A DNA stretch of 15,714 bases from Propionibacteriaceae bacterium (GTDB taxonomy: Bacteria; Actinomycetota; Actinomycetes; Propionibacteriales; Propionibacteriaceae). Positions 8,701 to 14,387 of this stretch are shown in pieces. How positions within the stretch are numbered: position 1 is the first letter of the stretch; each line of letters opens with the position of its first letter. The DNA is taken from contig JAIRKB010000030.1 of the NCBI GenBank assembly GCA_031260385.1, positions 1 through 15,714 on the forward strand, written 5' to 3'. The notes below the pieces were generated by a model. That model worked only from the letters and a program-made list of their open reading frames with translations. It searched no databases and was not told the origin of the DNA. A program made the position numbers and the translations under genes.

Positions 8701-9695
8701 ACCGAGCCGATCCCCAAGAGCAAGACCTGCTGACCAGTAAAAGGCGCTGCCTTATCGTCGTTAAAACCCCAGATAACGGCGTAGATTGCCAGCATGGCGA
8801 CCTGGATCACGTTATTAAGGGCGGGTGCCCACATCATCGGACCAAAAGAACCCCGGGCGTTGAGAATCTGGCCGCCCAAGAAGAAGATGCCGAAGATGAA
8901 GACTTGGGGTAGGCATAAGGCGGTCAGTAATTGCAGGTTGGAATATTGGAGGACCCGATCAGGCGCCCGCCATGGAGCCTTGGTCATCACCCAAACCACC
9001 GCTGGGGTGATGACCACCAACAGGATCGTCAAACCGAAAACCAACAAGGAGAAGAGGGTGGCAATCCGATCCGTGAAGGCCTGCCCGCCATCGCGATCCT
9101 CGCGCATCGCCCGAACTAGTTGGGGAACCAGAATGGCGTTGAGCATACCCCCGGCGAGCAGGACATAGATCTGGGAGGGGATCATCGTGGCGATAGCGAA
9201 GATATCGGCTTGGATAGCGGCGGGGATGAAGAGCCAGCCAGCGAGAATCACCCGAACCATGCCGAGGATCCGGGAGACGAGGGTGCCCGAGGCCATGAGC
9301 ATCGATGAGGAGAGCAGTTTCGGGCGAGTGGCAACCTCCGGTAGTTGGTAACGAGACTGCTCGATCGCTGGATCGAGATCGTCTAGAGACGATTCCAGTA
9401 GCGGGTCGCTCAGTTCGTAGTCGGAGGTTGGGTCCGGCGGGGTTGGCCAAAGGTTTGCCGATAGGCGGTTGAAACGCGAGGGCGGTCTTTCCGGTAGATC
9501 GCGCAGATCGACCGGTGGGTAGCCATCATGGGGTGGCGCGTCGACAGGGTTGGTCAGGTCAATAAGGTCAGCCATATCGAGGAACTCGGTTGGCTCACCC
9601 GGTGGCTGGGGTGGACGCGCCATCTCGTCTAGATCATCAAGATCGATGTCATCAATCGGCGGCTCGTCAGGTTCCCGGCGTGGTATCTCCCTCAT
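5766..9695 (-). CDS. murJ: MurJ lipid II flippase fused to pseudokinase and discoidin-like domain
   Basis: This 1309-residue protein has the layout of mycobacterial MviN. Residues 1-125 are an acidic, Pro-rich cytosolic tail. Residues 126-640 are the multi-pass MurJ flippase, which moves lipid II outward; Arg142 and Arg148 in SRILGMVR match conserved MurJ arginines, and AGGMLNAILVPQLVRA is at 181-196. An acidic linker with an IEAxxIEAE-type repeat (about 691-708) leads to a kinase-like domain (about 763-1000). It is a pseudokinase: the 'VAIK' lysine is absent (VFITAF, 791-796), 'HRDLKP' is HGRLDP (880-885), and no DFG is present. A single membrane segment (1120-1140) precedes an extracytoplasmic discoidin-like domain (about 1158-1309). 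In Mycobacterium this pseudokinase is phosphorylated by PknB and bound by FhaA. ATG 9695 follows AAAGGGGG with 6 bases between, and overlaps the upstream gene by 29 bp. Confidence 0.95.
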   Translation of the reverse strand: MREIPRREPDEPPIDDIDLDDLDEMARPPQPPGEPTEFLDMADLIDLTNPVDAPPHDGYPPVDLRDLPERPPSRFNRLSANLWPTPPDPTSDYELSDPLLESSLDDLDPAIEQSRYQLPEVATRPKLLSSSMLMASGTLVSRILGMVRVILAGWLFIPAAIQADIFAIATMIPSQIYVLLAGGMLNAILVPQLVRAMREDRDGGQAFTDRIATLFSLLVFGLTILLVVITPAVVWVMTKAPWRAPDRVLQYSNLQLLTALCLPQVFIFGIFFLGGQILNARGSFGPMMWAPALNNVIQVAMLAIYAVIWGFNDDKAAPFTGQQVLLLGIGSVIGVTCQTIVLIPFLKKVGFKFRPRFDFLHTGLSRVTKLAAWGLALAVIDQINLIVITRLNGSATVSGEGGAGETVFGNAILISMVPHALITVSLATALVPSLAQLWTDERLPEFAAQFASTLRIAFAAMVPFSALLIGLGIPIATLVWSVEIGGGFIGWTLMALGAGLIPLTLRFMIMKGFNSMQDTRTPFFIQAVFVAINLTLAIGFVNWLKVDDAWIAPSVAVAYSIGYMITAILSWWWIRRRLPALKTSPIFGFTAKLIAIAIPAAGVAAAICFAQMTYFPGFFPQLLGLVVGCLAGVGVYWGLAKWRGIDEITELSDWIRAKLRKERPVKPKTPSDAGRPDPVPAINEELIDPDIEADQIEAELIEAEPIEPANSSASGLYFPNDEGMEVELDDEESLTYLPGFTAEESQPVLTGLVPLVPGVLLDERYRLGRRLGGLGNGTRWLGVDETLSRPVFITAFPIDENKAAILDAARQASSAMDARFLRVLDFGEDADSAYVICEWSEARTLSELVAPGPLPSEETAWLIREVVTALASAHSMNLYHGRLDPTVIYVTASGGIKISGLCIDHCLTPRENEVNRTRTQLEAIDVAACGALLYACLTSTWPGAAEVGLLRSPRGERGPLPPLEVYPDTSQALDQLTHRILSISSQNRIGTALGVAAALTTILGPTDPTATLAARCMAMLPPGSLAILSPDPAEREETPPPAPPTDLVPSKPGRAVVAPTGPKVVSGDDDEIDIVFDDDDAFNDELTNPARSNLTMALPRKPKPARQRMSHNRALTWSRTFLVLIVVIALAVVTAVVVGMYKRAGLPSTSTPTPTLVQHRVNSAEVFDPIVDGGNAWENNELVHYAWDGDRSTLWETEVYNSSYMIPDDKDGVGLMFDLGSVVTISQITITIQKLPISVSIYRPLGEPNKDTIRNWTVITHADLASSTTDISFEPVSTRYVVVYITKLVPLPGGGRQADLAEVSFFGEA

Positions 9696-11628
9696 TGGCG
9701 ACCCCCTTTCCTTTTCCCCGGCGCGCGGCTTTGACGCGCAGGAATGTTCCGGCGACGAATAGTACGAAAGCGCTGACTACTAGGGCCCAGCCCATCCAGG
9801 CCCCGGCCTTGGCGACTAGCCGAATAGTGGTGACAGCACCGGTTGGTTGGCCATCTTGGGTTTTGACGGTGATGATCGCGTCGACGGTGCCCTCGCGAAT
9901 CACTTTGGCGGATAGGTTGGCTGTCCAGCGGTCACCCGGGTTGACGATCTGTTCGAGCGAGGCCACGGAGATATTGGCTGGTGAGCGATCGACCGGCGTC
10001 GTTACGGTATCGAGGCGGATGTGGATTGGCACCGATAGCCCGTTGGTGATCGTGACCGGGAAGGTGGCAGTCCGCGAGGAGAGCGCCACCTCTGAGGTGG
10101 CCGCAATCGTCACCTTAGCGATCTGATCGGTGAACGGGTCCACCACCTGATTGAGGTAGTTGGCGGCTGCGGCATCCCCCGACCACGATCCCGAGAGCGC
10201 GAAGGATAAGGGTATCAGCATGCTTTCGCTGATATCGGCTCCAGCACCGATCAACGAACCATAGGTCACCACGGTCTGGCGAGCCTGAGCAAGGTGGGTC
10301 GTCGTCGCCGGTGTCAGCCGACCACCAGCTTGTCCGATCGACAGATCGGCGGTCCACGAGGTGGTTGGTTGGATCTCGCTGAGGCGAACTGTCCGCACCC
10401 AGGACGGCCATTTTTGTTCGGCCATCACGGCATCGCCTTCGGTTTCGATGACCCGGATCACCGTCTCTTGGCTAATCGCCAACTCTGCCAAGGTGTATTG
10501 GTAGCGCTCGAGATCGACATCCGAAGCGCTGACCGCTGGGAAGGGGGTGACGGTGGTGTTCAGGAGCCGACCGTACGGTAATAAGGCACTCGCCTTCGCC
10601 TGCCCGAGCACGATCAAGGGCTCGAGGGAGGCGAGGTAATTCAGGTAGGCATCATCAACGAGACCATTGCCGGAGCGGATCAAGAGCGGGAGGGGTTGGG
10701 GCCAGGAGTAAGCCTGCTCAACGGCGGTCAGTTGAGCAAACAAAGCGGAGTCACCGGTCTCCAATCCGAGTGCAAGGTCGGGATTCCCCCAGGGAAAGCG
10801 ATTGCCTTGGCTGAAGTCGAGGGCGCTGAAACTCTTTAGCCAGGCCTCCGCGACCGCGTTGGCGCGAGTCTCGACCGGCAAGCCATTTTCTAACACCTTG
10901 TGATCCTCGGCCATGATTGACAGCTCGTGAAGCAGACCGGGATCGACCACCCAGGCAACCTCGGGTTGAGCGGCCAGGTGGAGCAGGGCGCGCAAGCGTC
11001 CGCTTAGCTCATCAGCGAGATGACGGTCAGCGAAGACATTGTCGTAGAGCAGCGATGGGGCACTGGTCAACAGAACCACGGTGGCGGTGGAGGCGGATAC
11101 GGTGAGCGCTAGGGTCACCAAGGTAGCCGCCCGGCCAATCGTCACCCGATCCCCCCAGGAAACGTCGCTCGCGCGAACGTGGATGCCGACCTGATAGACC
11201 CCATCAGCGGTCACTCCTAGTTCTTCCCAGGTGGCCGAGACGGTAAACCGCGCGGTGGCTTGGGGTTGGAAGGCTTCGGACTCCTTGGCTAGCGCCGCGG
11301 CGGCATCGGACGTGTCGAGCCGGTCCTCAAGGTCTTCATCGGGGGCAGCGTTGGCCACCTCATTAAGCTCGGCAAGGGTGGTGATCGGGTCGGGGTTGAC
11401 CCAGAGGATCGCCTCCGCGGAATAGAGCGGATCGGTGCCGGTGTTGATGACCGTGCCCGACAGGCTGATTCCGGTCTCGGTGACCGTGATCGCCGAGAAC
11501 CAGGCGGAGGTTTCGTACTGCGCTGCGTGAGCGGGCATCGAGGTAGCCGGCCAGCCAATGAGGCCGAACGCCAAAGCAACCAGGACTACCTTAGTTCCCG
11601 CCCACGGTCGAGCCGTTCTCCTCGTCAC
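9667..11628 (-). CDS. DUF6049-type secreted, membrane-anchored protein
   Basis: The 653-residue product resembles the DUF6049 family, found beside murJ across actinobacteria (the Rv3909 position in M. tuberculosis). It has a signal peptide (basic start, hydrophobic 13-29, likely cleavage near AHA at 33-35), a long extracytoplasmic region with beta-rich Ig-like stretches near both ends, a membrane segment (about 609-630) and a basic cytosolic tail, so it is a type I membrane protein facing the wall. No catalytic motif is recognisable and the function is unknown. Conserved pairing with murJ suggests a role with lipid II export, which is inference. The GTG start has only a weak ribosome site: AAGG lies about 16 bases upstream, but no other in-frame start precedes the signal peptide. 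It is 21 bp behind the pentapeptide gene. Confidence 0.85.
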   Translation of the reverse strand: MTRRTARPWAGTKVVLVALAFGLIGWPATSMPAHAAQYETSAWFSAITVTETGISLSGTVINTGTDPLYSAEAILWVNPDPITTLAELNEVANAAPDEDLEDRLDTSDAAAALAKESEAFQPQATARFTVSATWEELGVTADGVYQVGIHVRASDVSWGDRVTIGRAATLVTLALTVSASTATVVLLTSAPSLLYDNVFADRHLADELSGRLRALLHLAAQPEVAWVVDPGLLHELSIMAEDHKVLENGLPVETRANAVAEAWLKSFSALDFSQGNRFPWGNPDLALGLETGDSALFAQLTAVEQAYSWPQPLPLLIRSGNGLVDDAYLNYLASLEPLIVLGQAKASALLPYGRLLNTTVTPFPAVSASDVDLERYQYTLAELAISQETVIRVIETEGDAVMAEQKWPSWVRTVRLSEIQPTTSWTADLSIGQAGGRLTPATTTHLAQARQTVVTYGSLIGAGADISESMLIPLSFALSGSWSGDAAAANYLNQVVDPFTDQIAKVTIAATSEVALSSRTATFPVTITNGLSVPIHIRLDTVTTPVDRSPANISVASLEQIVNPGDRWTANLSAKVIREGTVDAIITVKTQDGQPTGAVTTIRLVAKAGAWMGWALVVSAFVLFVAGTFLRVKAARRGKGKGVANEGDTTPGT

Positions 11629-11649
11629 ATAGTTATCTTAGCGCCTTGC

Positions 11650-12861
11650 TTAGCCTACGACCCGTACCCCGCTGGGGAAGCAGCCCGAAGCGACCAGGGC
11701 GGCATAGGTCGCCTGATCAACCACCGTGTCCTCGAAGATGATCGAAGCGATCACCCGTCGAGAGATATGTCGGAAACTGAGGTTGGTCAGGTGGGCCCCG
11801 CGGAAACTAGCGCCTTTGAGGTTGCACATCGAGAAGATCACCGAGTCGAGCCCTAGGCCGTCGAAGCAGGCGCCCCGCAGGTCCGAGCCCGTGAAGTTGG
11901 CCCGCTCAAACAGACAATCAGCGAAACGGACACCGCGCAGATCGGCATAGGTGACCTTGGTGTCACGGAAGATCGCGCCCGTGAAGGTGACATTGCGCAG
12001 GTTAGCGGAGTTCAGGCGGGCTTTGGTGAGGTTTGTACCCTCAAAGATCACCTCTCTTAAGGTCGCCGATGACAGATTGGCACCAGTCAAGTTGGCCTGG
12101 GAGAGGTTGGCACCGCTTAGGTCGGCAGCAGCTAAGCGGGCGCCGGTCAGGTTGGCGTTCGCGAAGTTGGCTTTCCTTAGAGCACTAGCGGCGAACTGGG
12201 CCCGAGTGAGATCTTTGCCCGCGAAGTCGGCGTTTCGAAGATCGGCCGCCCGGTAGGAGGCGCGAGCGAGGTGTTCTTCCTGCCACTGTTTTTGCCAGTC
12301 AGAGGATCCCCAGAAGGGTAGGCGGGCGCCAACTCGGGTGATCTCATCTTCGACACGGCCCATCGCGTAGTTGACCTCTTCTTCGGCCGCCTTGAGGGCT
12401 TCTTTGGCAGCGGCGGCTTGTTCGGCGTCCGCAAACCGGCCAATGATCGTGCCGATGCCGGTGAAGCTGCGTCCCACGATGCCGCTTACCCAGGCTCCCC
12501 AGTCCCCCGGCGCCTCGGAGGAGGTGGAGGGATCGGCGGTCCAACTGGCCCCCGGTGCCTCGCCATCGCTAGCGGGGATGGTTTTAGCGTCACCGGTCGG
12601 TTCGGCGATCGGAGGGGTTGGCTCTTCACGGCGATCTTGGGCGACGAGTTCGGCGACCATCGGTCGCATATCCCCCATCGACGAGATCACCTGCGCGTAA
12701 GCGACCTCGTCGCCAACGCCGGAGGCAACCAGATCGCTTAGCCGTTCGAGCAGGTTCTGACGGACCTCAATCCGCAGTTCGGCTACCGATGGGCAGTCTT
12801 CATAGGGCCCGAAAACCTGATCGAGGTAGTCATCGATGCGCCCTTGTAGGTTGTCGTTCAT
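11650..12861 (-). CDS. HAAS-like/pentapeptide-repeat protein
   Basis: The 403-residue protein begins with a helical domain (about 4-65: IDDYLDQVFG, then a long amphipathic helix, then AYAQVISSMGDM) resembling the HAAS/DUF1700 N-terminal module usually encoded beside PadR regulators. A Pro/Ala/Asp-rich linker and an Ala/Glu-rich possible coiled coil (about 143-178) follow. Residues 206-365 are 32 uninterrupted pentapeptides of type A(D/N)LxX with Leu, Phe or Val at every central position, predicted to fold as a right-handed quadrilateral beta-helix of about eight coils. Three ATGs stand in a row; the third (12861) is chosen because AAAGGA then lies 6 bases upstream. No signal peptide or membrane segment is seen, so it is probably cytosolic. 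Pentapeptide proteins are often interaction scaffolds; the target is unknown. PadR probably controls it. Confidence 0.88.
   Translation of the reverse strand: MNDNLQGRIDDYLDQVFGPYEDCPSVAELRIEVRQNLLERLSDLVASGVGDEVAYAQVISSMGDMRPMVAELVAQDRREEPTPPIAEPTGDAKTIPASDGEAPGASWTADPSTSSEAPGDWGAWVSGIVGRSFTGIGTIIGRFADAEQAAAAKEALKAAEEEVNYAMGRVEDEITRVGARLPFWGSSDWQKQWQEEHLARASYRAADLRNADFAGKDLTRAQFAASALRKANFANANLTGARLAAADLSGANLSQANLTGANLSSATLREVIFEGTNLTKARLNSANLRNVTFTGAIFRDTKVTYADLRGVRFADCLFERANFTGSDLRGACFDGLGLDSVIFSMCNLKGASFRGAHLTNLSFRHISRRVIASIIFEDTVVDQATYAALVASGCFPSGVRVVG
11767..12246 (-). repeat. Pentapeptide repeats (32 coding units of 15 bp)
   Basis: Within the pentapeptide gene the DNA shows a 15-bp periodicity, easily seen on the plus strand as recurring 'ggttggc' or 'ggtcggc' blocks. 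It encodes 32 consecutive five-residue units with no register break. The units are diverged in DNA, so the array is an old protein repeat rather than a recent expansion. Confidence 0.9.
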
Positions 12862-12887
12862 CATCATTCCTTTCAAGGCCTTGGGCC

Positions 12888-13217
12888 CTAGATTAGGCGG
12901 TCCACGATTCGCTTGGTGAACTCCCAGTTTTTACGGTTGGTCTCGTGAGTACGGCGACCCTGGTCGGTGATTTGGTAATACTTACGACGACCGCCTTGGG
13001 TCTCATCGCCCCAATACCATTGAATATCGCCGTCCGCCTCCAAGCGTCGCAAGCTTGAATAGAGGGTCGCTTCTTTCAGTTCCAGCTCACCATCAGAGCG
13101 CTCGCGCAGCAGTTTGACGATCTCGTAACCATAGTGATCGGAGTCGAGAAGCACGCGCAGAATCATGGTGTCGGTGTTCCCCCTCAAGAGATCCGAGGAG
13201 ATAGTTGGATCTGACAT
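12888..13217 (-). CDS. PadR-family transcriptional regulator
   Basis: The 109-residue protein is a small winged-helix repressor of the PadR family. The N-terminal part (ILRVLLDSDHYGYEIVKLLRE), the recognition-helix region LKEATLYSSLRRLEADGDI and the wing containing GGRRKYYQIT are typical. It lacks a long C-terminal dimerisation domain, as in the short PadR subfamily that often pairs with HAAS/DUF1700 proteins. ATG 13217 is chosen because AGGAG lies 5 bases upstream; the frame stays open further 5' without a better site. It is first in a minus-strand run, 26 bp ahead of the HAAS-like/pentapeptide gene. A palindrome in its own promoter suggests autorepression. The inducing signal is unknown. 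Confidence 0.93.
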   Translation of the reverse strand: MSDPTISSDLLRGNTDTMILRVLLDSDHYGYEIVKLLRERSDGELELKEATLYSSLRRLEADGDIQWYWGDETQGGRRKYYQITDQGRRTHETNRKNWEFTKRIVDRLI

Positions 13218-13242
13218 GACGCTCCTAACGCTGAATGAGATC

Positions 13243-13272
13243 ATCATATAGGCACAGTACTATGCCTGTCAA
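13243..13272 (-). promoter_or_regulatory. padR promoter, near-consensus -35/-10
   Basis: On the minus strand TTGACA (13267-13272, perfect -35) is followed after 18 bases by TATGAT (13243-13248, five of six -10 matches). It lies 26 bases upstream of the padR start codon at 13217, giving a short leader that contains the AGGAG ribosome site. With the tight gene spacing downstream, it could drive padR, the pentapeptide gene, the DUF6049 gene and murJ. Confidence 0.75.
13250..13267. promoter_or_regulatory. Candidate PadR operator (18-bp palindrome)
   Basis: AGGCACAGTACTATGCCT is a palindrome with eight of nine base pairs matching (AGGCA-x-AGT / ACT-x-TGCCT). It fills the spacer between the -35 and -10 of the padR promoter and shares one base with the -35. 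A repressor bound here would block RNA polymerase. PadR proteins are known to autoregulate at such inverted repeats; binding by this particular PadR is inferred. Confidence 0.65.
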
Positions 13273-13353
13273 TGTAATAGGCTAATCGCAGAACTATGAG
13301 TGATCCTGGCGACGGTCAGGAACCCCATCATCGATGCCACCCCTCCTTGAATG

Positions 13354-13381
13354 CCCGAGTAATAATTGGACTCAGGTTTTT
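13354..13381 (+). terminator. Weak terminator-like hairpin, no obvious gene to end
   Basis: CCcGAGT, a 9-base loop and ACTCaGG (six pairs, one C-A mismatch) are followed directly by TTTTT. The shape is that of a plus-strand intrinsic terminator, but no plus-strand gene ends here. It could belong to a small transcript or attenuator, or be chance. Confidence 0.25.
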
Positions 13382-13476
13382 CTTAAGGTCGCAGAGATGG
13401 TATGGAAGCCGTAGATCTGGTTTAATAGTTAAGTAGTTATGAGCACACAACGGGGAAAATGTTGTGCGGGGTCTGC

Positions 13477-13533
13477 TTACCACCAGATTGCGGTAATCCC
13501 ACTGCTCGTTTGGAGCGATTCGCCGCCCAGTGG
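13477..13533 (+). other. Structured 5' leader of the orphan gene
   Basis: Two inverted repeats lie just before the ribosome site. TTACC (13477-13481) pairs with GGTAA (13492-13496). CCACTG (13499-13504) pairs with CAGTGG (13528-13533) and can enclose an alternative GCTC/GAGC hairpin. Alternative pairings are possible, so this may be a regulatory leader. It matches no riboswitch class that I recognise. Confidence 0.3.
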
Positions 13534-13552
13534 ATCGTGGTTTGGAGGTTGT

Positions 13553-14212
13553 ATGTACACACCTGATGTGGTGCAAGCCACCCAGAACGCCGGCCGCTCG
13601 ACTAGTGACCGCGAAACCCGCCCTGCTCCGGGATTCTATCGCCATGCTTTCCGCACCGATCTTGGTCTAGCAGATATTTTTGGAGCTTTTGCTGGCCCGC
13701 CGGCTCGGAAGCAGGTGACCTTAACCGTCGAACCGCTGGAATTCAGCCGCCCTCAGTGGGATGCCCCCAGCCGGACTACCGCCCGCTTCGATGCCCCAGA
13801 CTTGGATGCTTATGACCTGGATGTCCCCGAGATGGTAGCTTCCCCAATCAGGGAGGTGTTTCCCGTCGAGGAAGTCCACGACTATGTGGCGCCGACGAAA
13901 CTATCGAACGACCCGGAGCTATTCGACCAGTTGCTAGCGGAGATCAGAGCTTTAGAAAACTTGTTAACCGACGAGCCGACACCGCAGGCCGCCGCACCAA
14001 GTGACAATCCAGGAGAGGGGATGGATATGCAGTGGTTAGAGGATTTTAGTTGGGCTGGGCAGGACGCCGATCCTGCCCAGATCAACACCATTCAAGAGGC
14101 CGTCCTAGAAGATCAAGATGACGACGAGATGGCCGAAGATCAGGTCCTAGTCGAACTAATGGCCCTGCTAGAGCAGGCCCTACTAGCCGAAAAGACCCAA
14201 TTCGCCCACTAA
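13553..14212 (+). CDS. Hypothetical acidic protein, family not recognised
   Basis: This 219-residue protein matches no family I recognise. The first 60 or so residues are mixed and Arg-containing (PGFYRHAFRTDLGLADIFGAF). The rest is strongly acidic, with Asp/Pro-rich stretches (DAPDLDAYDLDVPE), a Leu-rich helix (ELFDQLLAEIRALENLL), a disordered Pro/Ala segment, and a C-terminal acidic helix (EDQVLVELMALLEQALLAE) that could pair with a partner or with itself. No signal peptide or membrane segment is visible, so it is probably cytosolic. ATG 13553 is chosen because GGAGG (13544-13548) lies 4 bases upstream; the frame is open back to an ATG at 13439 that has no ribosome site. Leucine CTA codons and CTAG tetramers are frequent in its last third. 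It stands alone, between divergent padR and convergent ppdK. Confidence 0.7.
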   Translation: MYTPDVVQATQNAGRSTSDRETRPAPGFYRHAFRTDLGLADIFGAFAGPPARKQVTLTVEPLEFSRPQWDAPSRTTARFDAPDLDAYDLDVPEMVASPIREVFPVEEVHDYVAPTKLSNDPELFDQLLAEIRALENLLTDEPTPQAAAPSDNPGEGMDMQWLEDFSWAGQDADPAQINTIQEAVLEDQDDDEMAEDQVLVELMALLEQALLAEKTQFAH

Positions 14213-14229
14213 CCCCTCCTCACCCCCAC

Positions 14230-14256
14230 CCCTACCCCTCGAATGTCGGGTTAGGG
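14230..14256 (+). other. GC-rich hairpin after the orphan gene
   Basis: CCCTACCCC (14230-14238) pairs with GGGTTAGGG (14248-14256) in eight of nine positions around a 9-base loop. It begins 18 bases after the stop codon. No U-tract follows, so it is not a standard intrinsic terminator. It could protect the mRNA 3' end or act in factor-dependent termination. Confidence 0.4.
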
Positions 14257-14300
14257 CACGCCCACCCGCGCCCAAACGTACCTTAACTGTCCATTCGCGA

Positions 14301-14340
14301 GGGGGAAGGGGGTAGGCGATGGGGGGAAGGGGGTCGGCGA
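14301..14340 (+). repeat. G-rich tandem repeat, 21-bp period, two units
   Basis: GGGGGAAGGGGGTxGGCGA occurs at 14301-14319 and again at 14322-14340, differing only at x (A then C). The five runs of four or more G between 14301 and 14344 could form a G-quadruplex on the plus strand. A C-rich block at 14213-14238 partly complements it. Confidence 0.75.
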
Positions 14341-14349
14341 GGGGATAGC

Positions 14350-14378
14350 AAAGGCCCCGGGGGGTGCCCGGGGCCTTT
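14350..14378. terminator. Strong intrinsic terminator, probably bidirectional
   Basis: AAAGGCCCCGGG and CCCGGGGCCTTT form a perfect 12-bp stem around the loop GGGTG. It lies 9 bases beyond the ppdK stop (minus strand) and 137 bases beyond the orphan gene's stop (plus strand). The A/T ends of the stem give a short U-run in both directions (CCTTTAACTATT on plus, CCTTTGCTATCC on minus), so it can serve both converging genes. Confidence 0.85.
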
Positions 14379-14387
14379 AACTATTGG

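Larger units (their letters stand above)
13218..13552. other. Intergenic region between divergent padR and the orphan gene
   Basis: This 335-bp stretch is richer in A+T than the flanking genes. It holds the padR promoter and palindrome on the minus strand (13243-13272), a weak terminator-like hairpin (13354-13381), a possible extended -10 TGGTTTAAT (13418-13426, plus strand, no -35), and two hairpins ahead of the orphan gene (13477-13533). Reading frames here have no ribosome sites or family features. I see no tRNA or known riboswitch. Confidence 0.6.

Noticed and set aside
11767..12246. Regular short repeats that might suggest a CRISPR array
   Set aside because: Units are 15 bp, diverged, in frame, and encode A(D/N)LxX pentapeptides; no repeat-spacer pattern exists.
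11726..12256. Plus-strand frames opposite the pentapeptide repeats, giving repeated Arg/Leu/Ala-rich protein
   Set aside because: The periodicity comes from the 15-bp coding repeat of the minus-strand gene, so this is a mirror image and not a second repeat protein.
13439..13552. ATG 13439 as start of the orphan protein
   Set aside because: No ribosome site precedes it; GGAGG sits correctly before ATG 13553, and the upstream part overlaps strong hairpins.
13328..13645. Minus-strand frame of 105 codons in the padR-orphan intergenic region
   Set aside because: No ribosome site or domain, and it overlaps the better-supported orphan gene start and its ribosome site.
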